Source of the DNA: an uncultured Clostridia bacterium | GTDB lineage: Bacteria > Bacillota > Clostridia > TANB77 > CAG-508 | Length of the DNA stretch: 50,989 nucleotides | Assembly: GCA_944392945.1 (NCBI GenBank) | Contig: CALXYJ010000009.1 | Location: forward strand, 1 to 50,989 | Direction of reading: 5' to 3' | In this document: positions 46,167 through 50,989 of the stretch, in pieces | How positions within the stretch are numbered: position 1 is the stretch's first letter | Layout: each line of letters opens with the position of its first letter | Translations under genes and position numbers: made by a program | Notes under the pieces: generated by a model | Seen by the model: only the letters and a program-made list of their open reading frames with translations | Told to the model about the DNA's origin: nothing | The model's database searches: none

Positions 46167-47888
46167 ATGCGTACATTGACAACTGAACAAAGTAAAAAGA
46201 CTATTATGTGTGCTGGAATTATTCCTATATCTTATATAGGGCGGAAAGTTTTAATGATCCAACATCCAGAAGGTCATTGGGGATTCCCAAAAGGGCATGT
46301 GGAATTTGATGAAACGGAAATTAACGCAGCCAAAAGAGAGTTGTATGAAGAAACAGGTATTTCGTTAAACTTCGTTCTTGACACCCAAAAGTACAGATAT
46401 ACAATTGTATATTTATGTAAAGAGAATGAATGTATTATAAAAAAATCTGTTACTTTCTTTCTTGGAGTTACGTGTAAAACTGATGTAACATTAAATTCAC
46501 ACTTTAAGGCTTATAAATGGATTGATTTTGAAGACATTGATACTATGGATTTATTTGAACAGTATAGGCAACTTCTAATTAAAATAAATCCATTGATCAA
46601 AAGGGAGATTTACTTAACGAGTTCAAATGAAATAAACATCGAAAACCTTAAGCCTTATCAGGGAATCGGATCAAAACATGCTTACTCACGAATTGCACCT
46701 TTGGTAATTTTGCATAAGAATATTAAATTTACAAATCAACCTAACATATTGGATACATATTTCATAAATGAAATGCTTAAAGCAGATGAAGTTGATTCAA
46801 ATGGGTATTTTGTAATTGAACAAAAAGATATGTCCCAATGTTGGTCTATTATGAATATGTTGCCTCTTTTGGTGTATAAACATAAAAAGGTACTTATGAA
46901 AGGAAGACCAACCGGCTGCAAGATTGGTGCAAGACCTATTGACCTTTATGTAATGATTATGGAATCTATAGGAATTCAAGTAGAAAATATAAATGGCTCT
47001 TATTATTTTGAATATGTTGGAGTCTTTAAAAATGTTTTTATTGAATTGCCATTGCCATCATTTACAGGAACTTCAATAGCATGCTATTTAGCTTTGCTAA
47101 ATACCCATGAAACTTGTATTACCAATGTTTCGATTGAACCGGAAATTGTTTTTTTAATTAATACTATTAGACAATTAGGCTATCAAGTTTGGTTCGAAAA
47201 AGAAAAAAGAGTAATTCGAATCATTGGGAATCCGGATATTAAAGTAGAAGATACTACTATCAGTATTCCCGAGGATAGAAATATTCTTGTAACCAGGATG
47301 ATTTCACGTTTAATATCTAAACAAAAAATGCAATTCGTAGCAAATTATGGATTGGATTTTGATATTTTCTATGATTTCTTAAAAAAAATTGATATTAATT
47401 GTTATGTCAATAATAATTATATTGTTATAAATGATTATGGCAAATATAGTGGAGAAGAAATCAATGTTGAGTCAGGATTCTATCCTAAGATCTGCTCTGA
47501 CTGGCAACCTATAATCGCCGTTTTGCTGTTAACATACTGCAAAAAATTCAATATTTATGATGAAGTGTTCGAAAATAGATATGAATATATGAATCAGCTT
47601 GAAAGTTTTTTGAGCGGGTTTGAATATTACTATGATGAGAACCACCTTCAAGTAAATGTAAAGGACGAAATTAGAGTCAAAGAAAATGGAGCTAGAGACT
47701 TTAAATGCTTAGATATTCGCGCATCAGCTACATTGTATATTGCTTTGAATAATTGGAAGGTTGAGAATTTTAAAGTTAGAAATTTAGACCAATTTTTCAG
47801 AGGCTATAGCAGTATATCTGATTTTTCACGCGAATTTGAAACGAGGTGTAAGTATGTATTTGATGAATCGGAGAACAAAACTTACTGA
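46167..47888 (+). CDS. NUDIX hydrolase fused to a MurA-like enolpyruvyl transferase
   Basis: A 573-residue fusion. Residues ~1-140 are a NUDIX domain with the complete box GHVEFDETEINAAKRELYEETGI near 43-65, resembling Ap4A-type hydrolases. Residues ~200-560 resemble MurA/EPSP synthase: MKGRPTGCKIGARPIDLYV keeps the Cys of MurA (here Cys251), and FTGTSIACYLALLNTHETCITNVSIEPE matches the MurA middle signature. MurA adds enolpyruvate to UDP-GlcNAc; related enzymes such as nikkomycin NikO act on nucleotides. A role in modifying a nucleotide or nucleotide sugar, rather than basal cell-wall synthesis, is inferred from the fusion and context. Codon use is visibly less AT-rich than in neighbouring genes, a sign of transfer. 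It overlaps the next gene by 35 bases. Confidence 0.82.
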   Translation: MRTLTTEQSKKTIMCAGIIPISYIGRKVLMIQHPEGHWGFPKGHVEFDETEINAAKRELYEETGISLNFVLDTQKYRYTIVYLCKENECIIKKSVTFFLGVTCKTDVTLNSHFKAYKWIDFEDIDTMDLFEQYRQLLIKINPLIKREIYLTSSNEINIENLKPYQGIGSKHAYSRIAPLVILHKNIKFTNQPNILDTYFINEMLKADEVDSNGYFVIEQKDMSQCWSIMNMLPLLVYKHKKVLMKGRPTGCKIGARPIDLYVMIMESIGIQVENINGSYYFEYVGVFKNVFIELPLPSFTGTSIACYLALLNTHETCITNVSIEPEIVFLINTIRQLGYQVWFEKEKRVIRIIGNPDIKVEDTTISIPEDRNILVTRMISRLISKQKMQFVANYGLDFDIFYDFLKKIDINCYVNNNYIVINDYGKYSGEEINVESGFYPKICSDWQPIIAVLLLTYCKKFNIYDEVFENRYEYMNQLESFLSGFEYYYDENHLQVNVKDEIRVKENGARDFKCLDIRASATLYIALNNWKVENFKVRNLDQFFRGYSSISDFSREFETRCKYVFDESENKTY

Positions 47889-49218
47889 ATTCGTTTTGGA
47901 ATCATTGAAAAATGCAAATCTTATGGGAGCTGATAGTACAGTAATTTTAACTGGAAGTTCATCTATAGAATCTGCACGGGATTCGCCGAATTATAAAAGA
48001 TATTTTAACGGTCAAAGCGATATAGATGTTTTAATTGTTGTTTACAAAGATATTTCTTTCCTTAAAGATATTTTTTCAGAGAACATATTAAAATCATTTC
48101 ATGATGATAATATTAATGTTCTAAATCATAGTTATCAGTATGGGAAAGAAAGAAATGCAATCAACATTAAATATATTAAACTTAAAACTTTTGATGAATG
48201 GACATCTTTAAAGGCAATTCATTTTAAAAGTTATCGAAAACATTCGCTTTCAGCTAAAAAACCGTTTATGAAGTGCTATGGGTTTGATGATGCCATTATT
48301 GTTCCGTATCAAGAAACACCAATTTCAGACTATTTTGTATTACACTATGACATTGAATTAAATAAGAAATATTATCTCCTTGATATTCATTCAATGATTT
48401 TATTTGGGACGATAATATTTGAGTCACAGTTGCTTATGCAAATAGAAAATTTTAACTCTTTCTTTAGGTCACTTTTAAATTCTCCGGATGAAAATCTTTT
48501 CAATCTTTTTAAATACTATTTAGAAGATAAAAAATCAATTGAATATTCAGAATTACGAAAGCTTATTAAAAGATTTACTGAAATTGAGATTGAGAGAACT
48601 CTAAAGGTATTAAAAGATAGAGGAGCAATTTACGACGTTAAAGGAATTGTTAAGAAAGAGGCACAACTTGCTACAATCTGTTGGGCAAGATCAAATCCTA
48701 AACCTGTTTTCAATTTTATGAGTAAAGTAAGTATGTGTATTACAGCAAAAAGCTTTATTCTTTTAGTTGATGATATATGTCCAAAAGTACTTTACCATAG
48801 GACTGATACAGAACAAGATGAAATAAACAAAAAGTATAAGAAAGCATTTCCTAATTGCTTGATTTATTTTAGTTCTGAAATTTTCAAAAAATCATTATCA
48901 ATTGATTTCATGAAGGATTTTATTGAAATGATGAAGAAAATTAATATAAATTACTATATTGACTTTCTTCCCGAAAAGAAAAGAACAAATTTACAATCAC
49001 TAAACTTAGGAGAATTCATTCATACTTTTAGTGAATTATTTCTTCTTAATTATGCTGAGCGAGTCTTGAAAGTTCAAACAATGATCTTTGGAAAATTTAG
49101 TGAAAATGTTTTATTCATGGCTAAACAGCAGGTTTTTAAAGATACAAAATTGAGTTTTATTATTATTCCTCGTTTAAATGAAGATGAAATTAACTCAATT
49201 TTTCCTGAAAACTATTAA
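47854..49218 (+). CDS. Nucleotidyltransferase-like protein with winged-helix part
   Basis: A 454-residue protein. Residues ~10-70 carry the polymerase-beta-type nucleotidyltransferase pattern: GSSSIESARDS followed by SDIDVLIVV (metal ligands SDID). Residues ~210-270 look like a winged helix (IEYSELRKLIKRF, ERTLKVLKDRGAIYD). The C-terminal 180 residues are unassigned. The open frame begins at a TTG (47836), but GAGGTG precedes the ATG at 47854. Overlap of 35 bases with the upstream gene, and a short gap to the tyrS gene, link the three. A role in adding a nucleotide to a small molecule or protein is inferred. Confidence 0.7.
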   Translation: MYLMNRRTKLTEFVLESLKNANLMGADSTVILTGSSSIESARDSPNYKRYFNGQSDIDVLIVVYKDISFLKDIFSENILKSFHDDNINVLNHSYQYGKERNAINIKYIKLKTFDEWTSLKAIHFKSYRKHSLSAKKPFMKCYGFDDAIIVPYQETPISDYFVLHYDIELNKKYYLLDIHSMILFGTIIFESQLLMQIENFNSFFRSLLNSPDENLFNLFKYYLEDKKSIEYSELRKLIKRFTEIEIERTLKVLKDRGAIYDVKGIVKKEAQLATICWARSNPKPVFNFMSKVSMCITAKSFILLVDDICPKVLYHRTDTEQDEINKKYKKAFPNCLIYFSSEIFKKSLSIDFMKDFIEMMKKININYYIDFLPEKKRTNLQSLNLGEFIHTFSELFLLNYAERVLKVQTMIFGKFSENVLFMAKQQVFKDTKLSFIIIPRLNEDEINSIFPENY

Positions 49219-49298
49219 CATCAAATATATAGTAGAGCTATATGCTTTACATATATTATAGAATCAATAACACATTATGACACGAAAGGATGACAATT

Positions 49299-50537
49299 AT
49301 GCAAAAAAGATTTGATCAGAGATTTTTTGATGTTTCCGAAGCTGATTGGGCCGATATGCCAATTAAGAACTGGCTGGAAATCATTAAAAACAAACTTGGA
49401 GACGAGATTGGAATGGATACTCTTCCCAAACTTATTCAGGAGAACAGACCACTTATTATTAAGTTTGGAATTGATCCTACAGCAGCGAATATTCATATTG
49501 GACATACTGTACCAATGATGCTGGTTAAGGCATTCCTCAAAAAAGGTCATGAAATTCACATTATTATCGGTGATTTTACTGCTCGGATTGGAGATCCTTC
49601 AGGTAGAAGCACGGAGAGAAAAGCATTGACTGATGAGGATATTATGAACAACCTCAAAACATACAAGCAGCAAATTGGGATGTTTATTGATCTTAATAAA
49701 GTGGATATTTGTTTTAATTCTACCTGGATTAATAAACTGACCCCTGCAGAATTGTTTGGATTTTTGCAGTTAGTGTCCCTTACACAGGCATCTCAAAGAA
49801 AAGATTTTAAAAGCAGAATGGAAAACGGTTCTACTGTTTCTTTGGCTGAGGTATGTTATGGTCCGCTTATGGGGATTGATTCCTTTGCATTGAAAGCTGA
49901 CATTGAAATTGGAGGCATTGACCAGCTTCTTAATTTTATGCAATGTCGCGATATTATGGAGAAAAAGGGATTGAAACCTGAAATCGCACTGATGACACCT
50001 ATTCTTGAGGGAACGTCGAATGATGGTCGAAAAATGTCTAAATCTTTTGGAAATGCAATTTCCGTATTGGAGTCTGATGATGAAAAGTTCGGGAAATTTA
50101 TGTCTATCAAAGATGAACTGATTTTGCCTTATTTTAAGTGCTTTGCTTTCATCAATGATTCTGATTTGGCCGAACTTGAAGCATTTGTCAAAGAAGATCC
50201 GAATGAAGCTAAAAAGCAACTTGCAACTTTCTTTATTGGTATGCAGCATCATGATATGAAAGCGGGAGAAGCTTCACGTGTAGCATTCGAAAGAAAGTTT
50301 TCTACAAGAGAGCTTAATGATGAAGATTTTAAGAAGATTAAGCTTGTTGAAGGCGAGACTTTATTCTCGTTGCTTTGTAAATCTGGATTAGGTATTACCA
50401 ATTCGGAAATTCGTCGTATCTTTAAGCAGTCAGGCGTCAAAACTATTGACAAAAAGAAGACTTTTAGACTGGAAGATATTGCAGTGCCGGGAGATGTACG
50501 TATTGGAAAAAGGATTTTTGTTCGTATTGTTGCTTAA
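49299..50537 (+). CDS. tyrS: Tyrosyl-tRNA synthetase
   Basis: Charges tRNA-Tyr. The 412-residue protein has the class I motif HIGH in ANIHIGHT, KMSKS in GRKMSKS, and a C-terminal S4 RNA-binding domain (RRIFKQSGVKTIDKKKTFRLEDI). It is a full-length, apparently active synthetase, not a truncated paralogue. AAAGGA (49285-49290) overlaps a first ATG at 49290 and fits the ATG at 49299. Codon use matches the two genes before it and differs from the host genes, so it may be a second, transferred copy, for example a resistant one. It could instead be the main tyrS of the organism; this window cannot decide. Confidence 0.92.
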   Translation: MQKRFDQRFFDVSEADWADMPIKNWLEIIKNKLGDEIGMDTLPKLIQENRPLIIKFGIDPTAANIHIGHTVPMMLVKAFLKKGHEIHIIIGDFTARIGDPSGRSTERKALTDEDIMNNLKTYKQQIGMFIDLNKVDICFNSTWINKLTPAELFGFLQLVSLTQASQRKDFKSRMENGSTVSLAEVCYGPLMGIDSFALKADIEIGGIDQLLNFMQCRDIMEKKGLKPEIALMTPILEGTSNDGRKMSKSFGNAISVLESDDEKFGKFMSIKDELILPYFKCFAFINDSDLAELEAFVKEDPNEAKKQLATFFIGMQHHDMKAGEASRVAFERKFSTRELNDEDFKKIKLVEGETLFSLLCKSGLGITNSEIRRIFKQSGVKTIDKKKTFRLEDIAVPGDVRIGKRIFVRIVA

Positions 50538-50575
50538 GTAAGTTCATTGTGAACGATATTCCTTATTAATGTAGC

Positions 50576-50621
50576 AAGAAAAACTGCCAATAAATCTATT
50601 GATTTGTTGGCAGTTTTTCTT
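50576..50621 (+). terminator. Terminator after tyrS
   Basis: A 21-bp stem (50576-50596 with 50601-50621, one G-U pair) with 4-base loop and T-run within the right arm. Confidence 0.88.
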
Positions 50622-50663
50622 ATTCCTGATTTTAAATCTAACTTTATTTTTTCGCATATATTT

Positions 50664-50807
50664 TTAATTTGTTTTTTCAAAAGTCAAATTTTCATAATCT
50701 AACAATTTTTTAAAAATCGGATTAATAGAACTTCGTTTTTCATATATTAATTTACAATCCTTTAACTGTTTAAATGCCTTTGTAATTGTCTTATTGGATA
50801 ATGAAAA
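50664..50807 (-). pseudogene. Truncated winged-helix (replication-initiator-like) gene
   Basis: The minus strand reads FSLSNKTITKAFKQLKDCKLIYEKRSSIN and continues to a stop at 50664. SNKTITKAFKQLKDCKLI is a winged-helix recognition segment of the kind in DNA-binding replication initiators and MarR/GntR regulators. The gene lacks its start: upstream the frame runs into a palindrome and a stop at 50817. Truncation by insertion or deletion is likely. Confidence 0.55.
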
Positions 50808-50830
50808 CCCCGCGTTTTACGTGGGGTTCT
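50805..50830. mobile_element. Transposon-end-like palindrome
   Basis: AACCCCGCG and CGTGGGGTT pair around a TTTTA loop, then TCTAAAAGCTTCTAGCTATGAG follows. Such GC-rich hairpins end elements of the IS200/IS605 group, which have subterminal palindromes instead of inverted repeats. No transposase gene is present in the window. The last ~150 bases hold a GGTTGACC-like stretch and Lys-rich short frames, nothing firm. Confidence 0.4.
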
Positions 50831-50989
50831 AAAAGCTTCTAGCTATGAGTAAAATAAATCTCCTCCTTTGATATAATATTTTTGGTTTGGTCAACCGCAA
50901 AAATAAAATCAAAGATAGTGTAAAGTAGTCTATGAAAAAATAGAATATGAAAAAACTATCAAGAAAAGGTAAAAAAGTACATTGAAAAG

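Overview
The window is the replication-origin region of a very AT-rich Bacillota chromosome, most likely a Clostridia-type lineage. The reasons are the gene order dnaA-dnaN-recF-remB-gyrB-gyrA, Gram-positive envelope genes (LCP ligase, DacF-type carboxypeptidase, LemA), an ECF sigma/anti-sigma pair, a Spx/ArsC-like protein, and strong GGAGG-type ribosome binding sites. No species name can be read from the sequence.

Layout. 1-5.0 kb: a bipartite origin with DnaA boxes both upstream of dnaA and between dnaA and dnaN, then dnaN, recF and remB; the small S4 gene often found between dnaN and recF is absent. 5.0-13.4 kb: gyrB and gyrA, separated by an unusual, extremely AT-rich four-gene insert. 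It encodes a TraC-like domain protein, a VirB4-type ATPase, a ParA/MinD-like ATPase that seems to start at AUU, and a helical protein of unknown function. 13.4-15.6 kb: cytoplasmic alpha-amylase, a small conserved protein, and initiator tRNA-Met. 15.7-19.4 kb (minus): small exported proteins, one frameshifted, followed by LemA and a DUF2207 membrane protein. 19.5-24.4 kb: a self-contained fructose PTS operon (1-phosphofructokinase, EIIABC, HPr, Enzyme I). 24.6-27.9 kb: a Gld-type ABC transporter. 28-34.5 kb: Spx-like protein, DUF5711, CvpA, LCP protein, RsfS, DacF, ComEA and YhbY. 34.5-36.8 kb: CmpB-like membrane protein, NUDIX hydrolase, anchored unknown. 36.8-37.1 kb: a structured noncoding RNA with its own consensus promoter and a GC-rich terminator. 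37.2-41.9 kb: a giant HD-domain protein and a nucleoside phosphorylase. 41.9-44.2 kb (minus): membrane-anchored unknown, ECF sigma factor, anti-sigma factor. 44.2-45.0 kb: gene debris. 45.0-50.6 kb: an S66 (LdcA/MccF-like) peptidase followed by a compositionally distinct cassette of NUDIX-MurA fusion, nucleotidyltransferase and TyrRS. 50.6-51.0 kb: a truncated winged-helix gene abutting a transposon-end-like palindrome.

The most interesting parts are the VirB4/ParA insert between the gyrase genes, the structured RNA at 36.8-37.1 kb, the HD/nucleoside-phosphorylase pair, and the S66 / NUDIX-MurA / nucleotidyltransferase / TyrRS island. The last resembles a pathway for, or immunity to, a nucleotide-type inhibitor of tyrosyl-tRNA synthetase, but this is inference. 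No CRISPR array, rRNA gene or intact transposase was seen.
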